Shown here one piece after another: positions 10,231 through 18,741 of a stretch of 64,000 bases of DNA (its first letter is position 1; every line of letters begins with the position of its first letter). The position numbers and the translations under genes are program-made. Under the pieces are notes generated by a model. That model was not told the origin of the DNA, ran no database searches, and was given only the letters and a program-made list of their open reading frames with translations. The DNA comes from JAJVID01 sp050247435 (GTDB taxonomy: Bacteria; Acidobacteriota; Blastocatellia; RBC074), in assembly GCA_050247435.1 (NCBI GenBank), contig JBFWUF010000026.1, positions 1 to 64,000 on the forward strand, in the 5' to 3' direction.

Positions 10231-10484
10231 CCCTGGGTACGCATCGCTTCCAGTGTGCCTTCGGCAAGAGACCCATTGAAAAGAAGGTAGTGGGGAAGTC
10301 AGGAGAGATTACGGAACAAACGGAAAAGACGGAACAAACGGAAAGACTCAGACCCAGGATGGTTTCCGTCTGTTCCGTTATTTCCGTTTGTTCCGTAATC
10401 CTCTTCATCCCTCCTCATTGCTCCACTACCGAAAAGAAATAGGCCTTTTGCCAAGAGCACGCTGGAAGCGATGCGTACCCAGGG
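10231..10484. repeat. Nested inverted-repeat element (CTGGG-family outer arms)
   Basis: Outer arms 10231-10258 and 10457-10484 (28 nt, one mismatch that would be a G-U pair) carry the same CCCTGGGTAC head and GCATCGCT stem as the element at 98-188. They enclose the whole 143-bp copy at 10285-10427, itself a palindrome. The AGGAGG ribosome binding site of the next gene begins right after the right arm. The element fills almost all of the 286-nt gap. Confidence 0.85.
10285..10427. repeat. 143-bp repeat, copy B (inverted partner at 6894-7036)
   Basis: Reverse complement of 6894-7036 apart from one or two bases, nested inside the outer element at 10231-10484. Together the two copies flank the D-lactate dehydrogenase-like gene in opposite orientation, so recombination between them would invert the 3.2-kb gene segment. 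Confidence 0.85.
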
Positions 10485-10504
10485 ATTTCAGGAGGAGGTT
10501 GCAA

Positions 10505-12259
10505 ATGGCGATGACTACCGCTGATCTGCTCGTTGAACGATTGATTGATTGGGGCGTGGACACGGTCTTCGGTTTCCCCGGAGACGGCGTCAACGGAATT
10601 TTCGAGGCGCTGCGCACGCGCCAGGACAAGATCAGGTTCGTTCAGGTGCGGCACGAAGAGGCCGCCGCGTTCGCCGCCTGCGGCTACGCCAAATATTCAC
10701 ATCGCCTGGGCGTCTGTCTGGCGACTTCGGGGCCGGGCGGCATTCACCTGCTCAACGGCCTGTACGACGCCAAATGCGATTTGCAACCGGTGCTCGCCAT
10801 CACCGGCCATACGTTTCACGATCTGATCGGCACTCACAACCAGCAGGACGTTGATCTCGACAAATTGTTCATGGACGTGGCCGTTTACAACCAGCGCGTG
10901 ATGGGGCCAGCGCACGTCACCAGCCTCGTTGACGAAGCGATCAAGACGGCGCTCGACCGCCGAGGCGTCGCGCACCTGACGATCCCGAAAGACATTCAGG
11001 ATTGGACGGCTGACGAAGCTGAACGGTCAAAGGCCAACGTTCCGAGACACAGCGCCGATCTTTACGCCGCCGCTTACCCGCTGCCGCCGCAGCCGCTGCT
11101 GGACGAAGCGGCTGAGATCATCAACCTCGCGTCGAAAGTGGCGATCCTGGCCGGGGCCGGAAGCCTGGGCGCGCGCGCGGAGATTCTGGAATTGGCCGAG
11201 AAGGTCGGCGGGCCTATCATCAAACCGCTGCTCGGCAAAGCCGTCGTGCCCGACGACAGCCCGTTCACGACTGGCGGCATCGGGCTGCTCGGCACCGCGC
11301 CTTCGCAGGATGCGATGGAAGAATGCGACGCGCTCGTCATCGCGGGCAGCAGCTTCCCTTATCTGGAATTTTATCCGAAGCCCGGCCAGGCGAAGACCGT
11401 GCAGATTGATATTGATCCGGCGCGCATCGGGCTACGCCATCCGGCGGATGTCGGATTGGCCGGAAGTTGCGTGGACGTGTTGCGCGCGCTGCTGCCGATG
11501 GTCGAACGGAAGAAGGATCGCGGCTTTCTGGAGAAATCGCAGCGCCGGATGCAAAGCTGGAACGATCTGATGGCGGAGCGAGGCACGCGCGAGGACAAGC
11601 CGATGAAGCCGCAGGTCGTCACTTATCATTTGAACAAGCTGCTTGCCGACGACGCGATCATCTCCTGCGACAGCGGCACGATCGCCACCTGGGCGGCGCG
11701 CTACATCCAAATTCGCGGCGACATGCAGTTCTCGCTTTCGGGGACGCTGGCGACGATGGCCTGCGGGCTGCCTTACAGCATCGGCGCCGCCATCGCGCAT
11801 CCCGGACGCCAGGTGGTTTGCATCGCCGGCGACGGCGGACTGACGATGCTGATGGGCGAAATCGCCACGCTCGTCAAATACGATCTGCCGGTCAAAGTGA
11901 TCATCTTCAAAAACAACGTGCTCGGCATGATCAAGTGGGAACAGATGGTCTTCGAGGGCAATCCGCAGTTCGGAGTCGAATTGCAGCCGATTGATTTCGC
12001 GTCGGTGGCGATGGCCTGCGGCGCGGCTGGCTACACGATTGAAGAGCCGGGCGAGGCCGAAGAGACTTTGCGCGCCGCGCTCGAACATCCGGGACCGGCG
12101 GTCGTCCAGGCGGTGATTGATCCGAATGAGCCGCCGATGCCCGGCAAGATCACGACGGAGCAGGCTTGGGAATTCACCAGGGCGCTGGCGCGCGGCGAGA
12201 AGGATCGCTGGGAAATCATCAAGACCGTAGCCGAGAATAAAGTCCGCGAAGTGATCTGA
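10505..12259 (+). CDS. Thiamine diphosphate enzyme, pyruvate oxidase/dehydrogenase (PoxB-like)
   Basis: 584 residues with the three-domain layout of the acetolactate synthase/pyruvate oxidase family. There is an N-terminal pyrimidine-binding domain with the catalytic Glu in RHEEAAAFAACGYAKYS, a central domain, and a C-terminal diphosphate-binding domain with the metal motif GDGGLTMLMG ... NN at about residues 440-475. The closest recognisable type is quinone-dependent pyruvate dehydrogenase, which makes acetate and CO2. The true start is ATG 10505 behind GGAGGAGG; the frame extends 39 codons upstream, but only through the repeat. Following a lactate oxidoreductase it would consume the pyruvate formed. 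Substrate is inferred; oxalyl-CoA or glyoxylate relatives are less likely. Confidence 0.85.
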   Translation: MAMTTADLLVERLIDWGVDTVFGFPGDGVNGIFEALRTRQDKIRFVQVRHEEAAAFAACGYAKYSHRLGVCLATSGPGGIHLLNGLYDAKCDLQPVLAITGHTFHDLIGTHNQQDVDLDKLFMDVAVYNQRVMGPAHVTSLVDEAIKTALDRRGVAHLTIPKDIQDWTADEAERSKANVPRHSADLYAAAYPLPPQPLLDEAAEIINLASKVAILAGAGSLGARAEILELAEKVGGPIIKPLLGKAVVPDDSPFTTGGIGLLGTAPSQDAMEECDALVIAGSSFPYLEFYPKPGQAKTVQIDIDPARIGLRHPADVGLAGSCVDVLRALLPMVERKKDRGFLEKSQRRMQSWNDLMAERGTREDKPMKPQVVTYHLNKLLADDAIISCDSGTIATWAARYIQIRGDMQFSLSGTLATMACGLPYSIGAAIAHPGRQVVCIAGDGGLTMLMGEIATLVKYDLPVKVIIFKNNVLGMIKWEQMVFEGNPQFGVELQPIDFASVAMACGAAGYTIEEPGEAEETLRAALEHPGPAVVQAVIDPNEPPMPGKITTEQAWEFTRALARGEKDRWEIIKTVAENKVREVI

Positions 12260-12272
12260 GAGGTGATCTGAT

Positions 12273-12773
12273 ATGCATGCTGAGGAGTTGATACCGGGCA
12301 ACCAGATTCCGCTTTTCGATTTACCGGCGGCCAACCGGCAGGGCCACGTGGGGTCGTGGGATTACAAGCAACATCAAAATCTGGTTCTGGTCTTTATTCA
12401 CGACGATCAGTGTCAGGCCTGCCGGGAATTGTTGCGCGAAGTGGCGGCGGATTACGACGAGTATCAACGCCTGGAGACCGAGGCGCTGATCATTTCCCGA
12501 TCCGAGGTCGAGACGCTGCGCCAGTTCGCGAGCGGATTGAATGCGCCTTTCCCGATTCTTTCGGATCGGGATGGGAAAGTCTTCGACGATTATTTCGACG
12601 GCGCCGAGATGCGCGCGGCCGGCGTCTTCGTGGTGGATCGTTGGGGGGCGATTTTCAAGAAAGCGGTTGCCGATCAGAAACATTCGCTGCCCGGCGAATC
12701 CGAGATCCGCGAGTGGCTGGAGTTCATCGAAATTCAGTGCGAGGAATGTTTCCCGCCCGAATGGCCGCTTTGA
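12273..12773 (+). CDS. Thioredoxin-fold redoxin (AhpC/TSA-like)
   Basis: 166 residues with a peroxiredoxin/thioredoxin-like fold: VLVFIHDDQCQACRELL carries a CxxC pair at about residues 47-50, followed by FPILSDRDGKVFDDY typical of the AhpC/TSA group and a C-terminal strand GVFVVDRWGAIF. A second CxxC lies near the C-terminus (CEECFPPEWP), which could be a resolving pair or metal site. It probably reduces peroxides or disulfides in the cytoplasm; no signal peptide is visible. GAGGTGAT precedes the ATG, 14 nt after the stop of the ThDP enzyme, so it is cotranscribed. If that enzyme releases peroxide as true pyruvate oxidases do, a peroxide-handling partner would make sense, but this is inference. 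Confidence 0.8.
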   Translation: MHAEELIPGNQIPLFDLPAANRQGHVGSWDYKQHQNLVLVFIHDDQCQACRELLREVAADYDEYQRLETEALIISRSEVETLRQFASGLNAPFPILSDRDGKVFDDYFDGAEMRAAGVFVVDRWGAIFKKAVADQKHSLPGESEIREWLEFIEIQCEECFPPEWPL

Positions 12774-12794
12774 CGCGAAGGAGGCGTTGCTTCG

Positions 12795-15257
12795 ATGAGC
12801 AGTAAACAGGAACAGGCGCCGGGCCGTCCGGGCATTCCGGCCAAATGGACTTCGAGCGCGAAGAGCGGCGTCGGCGCCGCTCTCAACGTCGCGAGCCACG
12901 TCTGGTTCACGCTCAGCCACGGCATCTTCAACGAAATCTATTTCCCCCGTGTTGATCAGGCCTGCACGCGCGATCTCGGATTGATCGTAACCGACGGGCG
13001 GGAGTTCTTTTCGGAAGAGAAACGCCACACGCGCCATGACGTGGCGTATCTGGCGGCGGGCGTTCCGGCTTATCGGTTGATCAACACCTGCGCTGATGGG
13101 CGCTACCGCATCGAAAAAGAGATCATCGCCTCGCCGCATCGTGACGCCGTGTTGCAACGCACGCGGTTCACGCCTTTGCGCGGGCGGATGGATGATTATC
13201 ATCTTTACGCGCTGCTGGCTCCGCATCTGGGCAATCAGGGCGCCGGCGCCAACGCCTGGGTCGGCGATTATAAAGGCACGCCGATGCTGTTTGCTGAACG
13301 CAGTGGTTACGCGCTGGCGCTGGCCTGTTCCGCGCCGTGGGTAAACCGCTCGGTCGGTTTCGTCGGCGTCAGTGACGGCTGGCAGGATTTGTCGGCGCAT
13401 AAGCGGATGGAATGGAGCTACGAGCGCGCCGAGAACGGCAACGTGGCGATGACGGGCGAGATTGATCTGAATCGCTCCGGCGGCGTCTTCACGCTGGCGC
13501 TGGGATTCGGCGTCAGCGCGCATGAAGCCGGCCTCAGCGCGCTGGCCGCGTTACAGGAAGATTTCGATCTGACGCTGGAAGAATACGTCGCCGAGTGGCG
13601 GCGATGGCGGCAGACATTGCGCGTCCCGCCAACGGCGACAGACCCGCATGACCTTTACTCGATCAGCCTGATGTTGATGCGCGTTCACGAGGCGAAGAAA
13701 TTTCCGGGAGGGATTATCGCCAGCCTTTCGGTTCCGTGGGGTTACAACAAAGGAGACGAAGACCTGGGCGGATATCATCTGGTCTGGCCGCGCGATCTGG
13801 TCGAGGCCGGCTCGGCGTTGCTGGCGGCGGGCGCGCACGACGCCGCCCTCCGCGTGATTCATTATCTGGAATCCACGCAGGAATCCGACGGTCACTGGGC
13901 GCAGAATATGTGGATGATGGGCGACCCTTACTGGGATGGCGTGCAAATGGACGAGACGGCGCTGCCGATTCTGCTGGTGGATCAGGCCAGGCGCGAGGGC
14001 ATGCTCTCGGCGTGGTTGAACGAGGAGGACGTGACCCGCTTCTGGCCGATGGTGAAGAAAGCGGCGGGATACATCGTGCGCAACGGCCCGGTGACGCCCG
14101 AAGAGCGGTGGGAGATGGATCCGGGTTATTCGCCTTTCACGCTCGCGGCTGAGATCGCGGCGTTGCTGGCCGCGGCGGACATCGCCGGCGAATCCGGCGA
14201 GCCGGGCGTCGCGGCTTATTTGAGAGAGACCGCCGACAACTGGAACGCCAGCATCGAACGGTGGATTTACGTGACGGATACTGAGATAGCTCGCCGGGTC
14301 GGCGTCGAGGGTCATTACGTGCGCGTCTCGCCGCCGGACAAGGCTGACGCCGCGTCGCCGCGCCAGGGTTTTGTCCCGATCAAAGGCCGCCTGCCCGATC
14401 AGAAAACAAAACGAGAGTCTTACCTTGTCGGGCCGGACGCGCTGGCGTTGGTTCGCTTCGGATTGCGCGAAGCCAATGACCCGCGCATCGTCAATACCGT
14501 GAAAGTGATTGACGCGCTGCTCAGAGTCGAAACACCCAACGGGCCGGCCTGGCGGCGGTACGTTGGCGACGAATACGGCGAGCACGAAGACGGATCGGCC
14601 TTCGACGGAACTGGCATCGGACGCGCGTGGCCGCTGCTGACAGGCGAACGGGCGCATTATGAGCTGGCGGCGAAGCGAACGTGGGAGGCCGAGGCGTTGA
14701 TGCGCGCGATGGAGGCTTTCGCCAATCAGGGAGGCATGATTCCCGAACAGGTCTGGGACGCGCCGGACATTCCCGAAAGAGAATTGTTCTTCGGACGCGC
14801 GACCGGATCGGCCATGCCGCTGGTCTGGGCGCACGCCGAATACGTCAAGCTGCGCCGCTCGCTCGACGAAGGCCGCGTCTACGATCTGCCGCCGCAAACC
14901 GTCAAACGATACCTGGTCCATCATACCGGCTCGCCTCACGCCGTCTGGCGGTTCAACAACAAATGCGAGGTGATGCCGCCGGGCCTGACATTGCGCCTCG
15001 AGACACAGTCTCCCGCCGTCATTCACTGGAGCGCCGATGAATGGCTTTCGAGGGCCGATGTCGAGGCGCGCGACACCGGCCTGGGCGTCTACGTCGCCGA
15101 TCTGCCGACCGGCGAAATGGCCGCCGGAACCCGAATCAGTTTCACCATCTACTGGCCGAAGAGCGGGACTTGGGAAGATAACAATTTCGCCGTGCAGATA
15201 ATCGAGCCGGAGAGCAAAAACGGCGCGCGTCAGGAGTTGGCCGAGGCGTATGCGTAA
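12795..15257 (+). CDS. GH15 glucoamylase-like glycoside hydrolase
   Basis: 820 residues without an obvious signal peptide. An N-terminal beta-sandwich (about 10-270) is followed by the (alpha/alpha)6 barrel (about 290-680) of bacterial glucoamylases. Landmarks are YHLVWPRDLVEAGSALLAAG, the general-acid Glu in ERWEMDPGYSPF (about residue 435), and the base Glu in GGMIPEQVWDAPDIP (about 650). It should remove glucose from the non-reducing ends of alpha-glucans or maltodextrins. About 120 C-terminal residues form an extra beta-rich domain. AAGGAGG precedes the ATG, 21 nt after the redoxin gene. It is the last gene of the run and is followed by an AT-rich repeat. Confidence 0.92.
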   Translation: MSSKQEQAPGRPGIPAKWTSSAKSGVGAALNVASHVWFTLSHGIFNEIYFPRVDQACTRDLGLIVTDGREFFSEEKRHTRHDVAYLAAGVPAYRLINTCADGRYRIEKEIIASPHRDAVLQRTRFTPLRGRMDDYHLYALLAPHLGNQGAGANAWVGDYKGTPMLFAERSGYALALACSAPWVNRSVGFVGVSDGWQDLSAHKRMEWSYERAENGNVAMTGEIDLNRSGGVFTLALGFGVSAHEAGLSALAALQEDFDLTLEEYVAEWRRWRQTLRVPPTATDPHDLYSISLMLMRVHEAKKFPGGIIASLSVPWGYNKGDEDLGGYHLVWPRDLVEAGSALLAAGAHDAALRVIHYLESTQESDGHWAQNMWMMGDPYWDGVQMDETALPILLVDQARREGMLSAWLNEEDVTRFWPMVKKAAGYIVRNGPVTPEERWEMDPGYSPFTLAAEIAALLAAADIAGESGEPGVAAYLRETADNWNASIERWIYVTDTEIARRVGVEGHYVRVSPPDKADAASPRQGFVPIKGRLPDQKTKRESYLVGPDALALVRFGLREANDPRIVNTVKVIDALLRVETPNGPAWRRYVGDEYGEHEDGSAFDGTGIGRAWPLLTGERAHYELAAKRTWEAEALMRAMEAFANQGGMIPEQVWDAPDIPERELFFGRATGSAMPLVWAHAEYVKLRRSLDEGRVYDLPPQTVKRYLVHHTGSPHAVWRFNNKCEVMPPGLTLRLETQSPAVIHWSADEWLSRADVEARDTGLGVYVADLPTGEMAAGTRISFTIYWPKSGTWEDNNFAVQIIEPESKNGARQELAEAYA

Positions 15258-15263
15258 ATCCCC

Positions 15264-15320
15264 TCATATTTCATATGTAATATTCGATATGAAATATGAA
15301 ATATGAAATATGAAATATGG
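15264..15320. repeat. AT-rich 7-bp repeat tract with inverted symmetry
   Basis: Tandem ATATGAA units (about four) preceded by the inverse CATATTTCATATG. A related tract lies at 23779-23837 before nuoB. Here it separates two convergent genes (glucoamylase and histidine kinase) and might act as a weak bidirectional hairpin. There is no terminal T-run. Confidence 0.75.
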
Positions 15321-15343
15321 CTGGCGATCACATCGCGGTAATT

Positions 15344-16798
15344 TCACCTACCTACCGCCAGACCCGGCTCAGGCGACGCTTCCGCTCGCGGGAGCGTCAC
15401 CGTGAAAGTGGCTCCCTGCCCTTCTCCGCGACTTTCCGCTTGCGCCGTTCCGCCGTGCAATTCGACCAGGCTCTTGACGATGTTCAAGCCAAGCCCCAAT
15501 CCCTTGCTCGCCTCTTTACCCTCCTGCCGGTAGCGGTCAAAAATGTGAGGAAGGAATTCCGCCTTGATGCCTTTGCCGGTGTCGCTGACGATGATTCTGG
15601 CGTCCGAGTCGGCGCGCGCGAGCCGGATTTCGACCGAGCCTCCCTGAGGCGTGAACTTCACCGCGTTGGAGAGCAGGTTCAAGACCACCTGCTTCAAACG
15701 CGCGGAATCGCCAGGCACTGGCCCGATCGATGGATCGAGACTGACCCGGAGCTGAATATCTTTAGCCTCAGCCGCCGGCGAGACATCATCCACCGCCGCT
15801 TCGATCACCGGCGCCAATTCAATCTTGTTGAGGTCAAGCCGGAGCTTTCCGGCGACGATGCGCGAGATGTCCAGTAAATCCTCTATGAGCCGTTCCTGCG
15901 ATCTGGCGCTGCGCTCGATCACTTCGACGGCGTGCGCGGACGAGGTTTCGTCCAGCCTGCCTGTGCGCAGCAGCCGGGCCCAGCCAAGCATGGCTGTGAG
16001 CGGCGAGCGCAGTTCGTGCGAGACCATGGCCAGGAACTCATCCTTCGCGTGATTGGCCGTTTCAGCTTCAAACCGCGCCGTCTGCTCGCGGATGCGCCGG
16101 TCGCGTTCCTTCTCAGCCTCTTTGCGCTGGGTGATCTCGCGGCAGGTGTAGAGCACAGTTCCGTCCTTGATCGTCACGCGCTTGACGTTCACCAATGCCA
16201 CGCGGCTCGCGCCGGTTTTGTCGGTAATCTCCCGCTCGATATTGGTGATCTCTCCAACGGCTTCCAACTCGCGAGGATCGAGCCAGCCTTCACCGAGCAG
16301 TCTGGCGATGTTGCCGAACGCCTCTATCTCCGGCTGCGAGTAACCGAAGATCACATTGGCATTGGGGCAGACGTAAGTGAAATCTCCTTTCCCATCGGTC
16401 AGGAAAACCGCGTCGGAGATGTTGCTGAGCGTGATTCGATGCAACTCTTCCGATTCCCGCAACGCCACCACCGCGCGCTTGCGCGCCGAAGAGATCAGGC
16501 TGATCGGCGCCGCCACCGCCATGAACAAAATCACCCGCATCGCATCGGATACGCCGGTGGCGAATGACGAGGCGGCGGGAAAATAGAAGTAACCCAGAGC
16601 CGCAATGGAAAGGGTCAACGCCAGTAATCCCGGCCCCAACCCGCCATACCACGCGCCGATCAGCACTGCGACCAGAAACAATTCATTGGGTTCCGGCAGG
16701 TCGGTGGTTCCGAGCAGCAGGGTCAGCGCCAACGCCAACGCTACCGCTACGATTGCAATTCCGTAGCGCGATAATTTGGACTGGTGAAATTTCGACAT
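15344..16798 (-). CDS. Membrane histidine kinase with DUF4118 and PAS domains
   Basis: 484 residues. A four-helix DUF4118-type membrane domain (about 8-105, as in the KdpD transmembrane region) is followed by a PAS domain (about 120-235, HRITLSNISDAVFLTDGKGD), a short coiled coil, a DHp domain with the phosphorylatable His in MVSHELRSPLTAMLGW, and a HATPase domain with N, G1 (DTGKGI) and G2 (GLGLGLNIVK) boxes. It has no receiver, so a separate response regulator is needed and none is adjacent. The start is ATG 16798 behind GAGGAGG; an upstream ATG at 16837 lacks a ribosome binding site. It is convergent with the glucoamylase gene. Signal unknown. Confidence 0.9.
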   Translation of the reverse strand: MSKFHQSKLSRYGIAIVAVALALALTLLLGTTDLPEPNELFLVAVLIGAWYGGLGPGLLALTLSIAALGYFYFPAASSFATGVSDAMRVILFMAVAAPISLISSARKRAVVALRESEELHRITLSNISDAVFLTDGKGDFTYVCPNANVIFGYSQPEIEAFGNIARLLGEGWLDPRELEAVGEITNIEREITDKTGASRVALVNVKRVTIKDGTVLYTCREITQRKEAEKERDRRIREQTARFEAETANHAKDEFLAMVSHELRSPLTAMLGWARLLRTGRLDETSSAHAVEVIERSARSQERLIEDLLDISRIVAGKLRLDLNKIELAPVIEAAVDDVSPAAEAKDIQLRVSLDPSIGPVPGDSARLKQVVLNLLSNAVKFTPQGGSVEIRLARADSDARIIVSDTGKGIKAEFLPHIFDRYRQEGKEASKGLGLGLNIVKSLVELHGGTAQAESRGEGQGATFTVTLPRAEASPEPGLAVGR

Positions 16799-16837
16799 TG
16801 CTCGCCTCCTCGACCTCGTAGCGTGAGGCTGGTTCAA

Positions 16838-17045
16838 GTGGTTTTACGCTAGCAGGCCGAACATAAGGATTCAATGGGTAAATTGTCACTGGTGCGCAAG
16901 TGACCTATTAAATTGTTATTGCCGGGCAGAAGCCATCGCCGCGCACAGAGACAAGGGTGAATCAGTGAAGGTAAGCAGATCACGAAATCAGGAAGGAAGA
17001 GCATTTTCCATTGTTCATTTTAGATTTGTCATTTGTCATTGCCAG
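16838..17045. other. Intergenic stretch with fragments of a CATTGTTCATTT-type repeat
   Basis: About 200 bases between the histidine kinase start and the GH1 stop. The part at 17005-17045 holds fragments such as TTTGTCATTTGTCATTGCCA, similar to pieces at 28100-28200 and 61850-61950. No gene is apparent. It must contain the kinase promoter, but I cannot identify one with confidence. Confidence 0.4.
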
Positions 17046-18350
17046 CTATTGAATGAAATTCGGATGATCGGCTTGCATCCCGGCGTCGCCCCAGCGCCCG
17101 GTCAGCGTAAGCGGGCCGTTCGGCAGCAGCGGAATGTCTTTCCATTGTTTGATCAGCTTCTGGTAGGCGCGCCCCACCGGACGAATCTTCCGGTCGAGGT
17201 CGTAGAGGCCGAGCGGATTGACGTGGCCATTGTCCTGGCTCAAGCCCGTGTCCCAGTCCACCTGATCGGTCAAGCTGTACCAGGTCATCCCGACGAGTGG
17301 CACGCCGTCTTTCCGCAGCCGCTGGATGTTTGCCCAGGTCTTCCACAACCATCGCACCGCGTCCGGCTCGTCCCTGTTCGTTTCAGTGTGCATGACGGGC
17401 AGGTTGTAACGGTCGTAGTATTCGCGCGTGATCACGTAGTAGCCGAAAATCTCTCCGCCCTTCTCGATCTGTTTTTCATCCACCAGCAGACACTCGTTTG
17501 ATTCGTAATAGTCATTCCCCATCACACAATGCTCCCGCAGGTCGTTCAACATGAAAAAATCGTATTCGTCTTCGGTCATTCCGTTGTCCATCAGGTATCG
17601 GTACATCATCGAGCTGACGCGATGGCCATAGTTGAGATCGAGAGAGAGAAAGCGTCGCTCGTTGTACATCTCGGCTTTCTCCGCCAACTCCGGATGCGTG
17701 GCGTGCGTGTATTCCGACGATTCGCTCTGGATGAAATGCGCGTCCGGGCGGACTTGCAGGATGGCGAGCATGGCTTCGACGTTGGCGCGCGCCAGATGCT
17801 TGAGCGCCGTCACGAAAGCCGGGTCTGATGATAGGCATTCGTTCCACCAGCCGCGGTCGGCGCTGAAGACGGCGGCGGCGTACATCTCGTTGACCGGCGT
17901 GTAGCGCCACACCCAGGGATAGCGTTCGGCGAATGCGCGCGCGTATTCCGCGAAGTAGCGCGGGAAGTCGGGATTCTGAAAATTACCGATCCAATCAGGC
18001 ACGCCGAAATGACAGAGATCCATAATCGGCGCGATCTCCAGCCTGCGCATTTCAGGAAAGACCATGTCCGTCCATGACCAGTCGTAACGGCCCGGCCCGG
18101 TGTGAATGCGGTAATACGGCGGCCCGTAACGCAGGTGATGGATGCCCATCTCGCGCGTCAGTTCCAGGTCTTCGCGCCAGCGCTCGTAATGGCGGCATTT
18201 CTCCAACTCGTCCATCCGCACGCGTCCTTGCGGAGTTTGAATTGTGGGATAGCTGCATTCAATGCCAGTGGCGAAGATAAAGCGTCGCGTGGCGGGATTC
18301 GGATGGCGCCCTGATTGAAAATTCGTCCTGCTCATCTGGGGTTTCTTCAT
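17046..18350 (-). CDS. GH1-type glycoside hydrolase (beta-glucosidase-like)
   Basis: 434 residues forming a GH1/clan GH-A TIM barrel. The acid/base Glu is in RYTPVNEMYAAAVFS (about residue 155), matching the TxNEP-type motif at the end of strand 4. The nucleophile Glu is in VMHTETNRDEPD (about 330), equivalent to the TENG motif but with Thr-Glu-Thr-Asn. No signal peptide is seen, so it is probably cytoplasmic and cleaves short beta-linked sugars. These motif departures mean it belongs to a divergent branch, and the substrate is open. Two close ATGs (18350, 18335) are possible starts, neither with a strong ribosome binding site. Upstream is a repeat-filled gap. Confidence 0.82.
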   Translation of the reverse strand: MKKPQMSRTNFQSGRHPNPATRRFIFATGIECSYPTIQTPQGRVRMDELEKCRHYERWREDLELTREMGIHHLRYGPPYYRIHTGPGRYDWSWTDMVFPEMRRLEIAPIMDLCHFGVPDWIGNFQNPDFPRYFAEYARAFAERYPWVWRYTPVNEMYAAAVFSADRGWWNECLSSDPAFVTALKHLARANVEAMLAILQVRPDAHFIQSESSEYTHATHPELAEKAEMYNERRFLSLDLNYGHRVSSMMYRYLMDNGMTEDEYDFFMLNDLREHCVMGNDYYESNECLLVDEKQIEKGGEIFGYYVITREYYDRYNLPVMHTETNRDEPDAVRWLWKTWANIQRLRKDGVPLVGMTWYSLTDQVDWDTGLSQDNGHVNPLGLYDLDRKIRPVGRAYQKLIKQWKDIPLLPNGPLTLTGRWGDAGMQADHPNFIQ

Positions 18351-18445
18351 ATCAGACGTACCAATCAGCCCGCGTCAACAGCAGCCCGCTGTCGCCTTCA
18401 TCAGCAAAGGCCGGAAGTTGTTCATTTGGGTTCCTCCAGACAACG

Positions 18446-18577
18446 CTGGGTACACGCCGCTTCCGGCGCGCTCGACTCGGCATCCCATCTGCTTTCCTGG
18501 CGATTGGCGGATGGCGAATGTCAGCGCGCTGGAAGCGGCGTGTACCCAGGATGTTTTTCATTCTTTCAGGGCGCCGC
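18446..18577. repeat. CTGGG-family inverted repeat plus conserved leader
   Basis: Arms 18446-18472 and 18523-18549 match over 27 nt with one mismatch (G-U in RNA). Each begins CTGGGTACACGCCGC. Right after the right arm, 18555-18577 reads TTTTCATTCTTTCAGGGCG, a sequence found beside other hairpins at 41751-41773 and, on the opposite strand, 31892-31911. Read on the minus strand the order is leader, then hairpin. Confidence 0.82.
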
Positions 18578-18585
18578 CACAAAAT

Positions 18586-18714
18586 CCTGGAGCGCACGCG
18601 GCTCGTGTCCCGGGTTTCCTCCGAAATACCTGGCGGGTTCACTCGGCTCGCATGCGTGGTTGCGCATGGATGCCGTCTTATCGAAGCTCGCACGCAAGCC
18701 GCGTGCGCTCCTGG
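18586..18714. repeat. Second inverted repeat, CTGGAGCGCACGC type
   Basis: Left unit CCTGGAGCGCACGCGGCTCG at 18586-18605 and its inverted partner at 18691-18714 (reverse complement CCAGGAGCGCACGCGGCTTG). They share the GGAGC head and GCACG stem with the 33462-33538 element. The 85-nt centre contains no gene. Together with the neighbouring element it fills the 391-nt gap 18351-18741, in which I see no other feature. Confidence 0.7.
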
Positions 18715-18741
18715 AAGCTCTCATCAATCCTCCGGCTGGCT

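Noticed and set aside
10388..10504. Upstream 39-codon extension of the PoxB-like frame
   Set aside because: It is translated repeat sequence; the AGGAGG site and family start point to ATG 10505.
13551..15026. 491-codon minus-strand frame over the glucoamylase
   Set aside because: Antisense shadow of a gene with clear GH15 motifs.
15264..15320. CRISPR-like array
   Set aside because: The units are 7 bp and contiguous, with no spacers.
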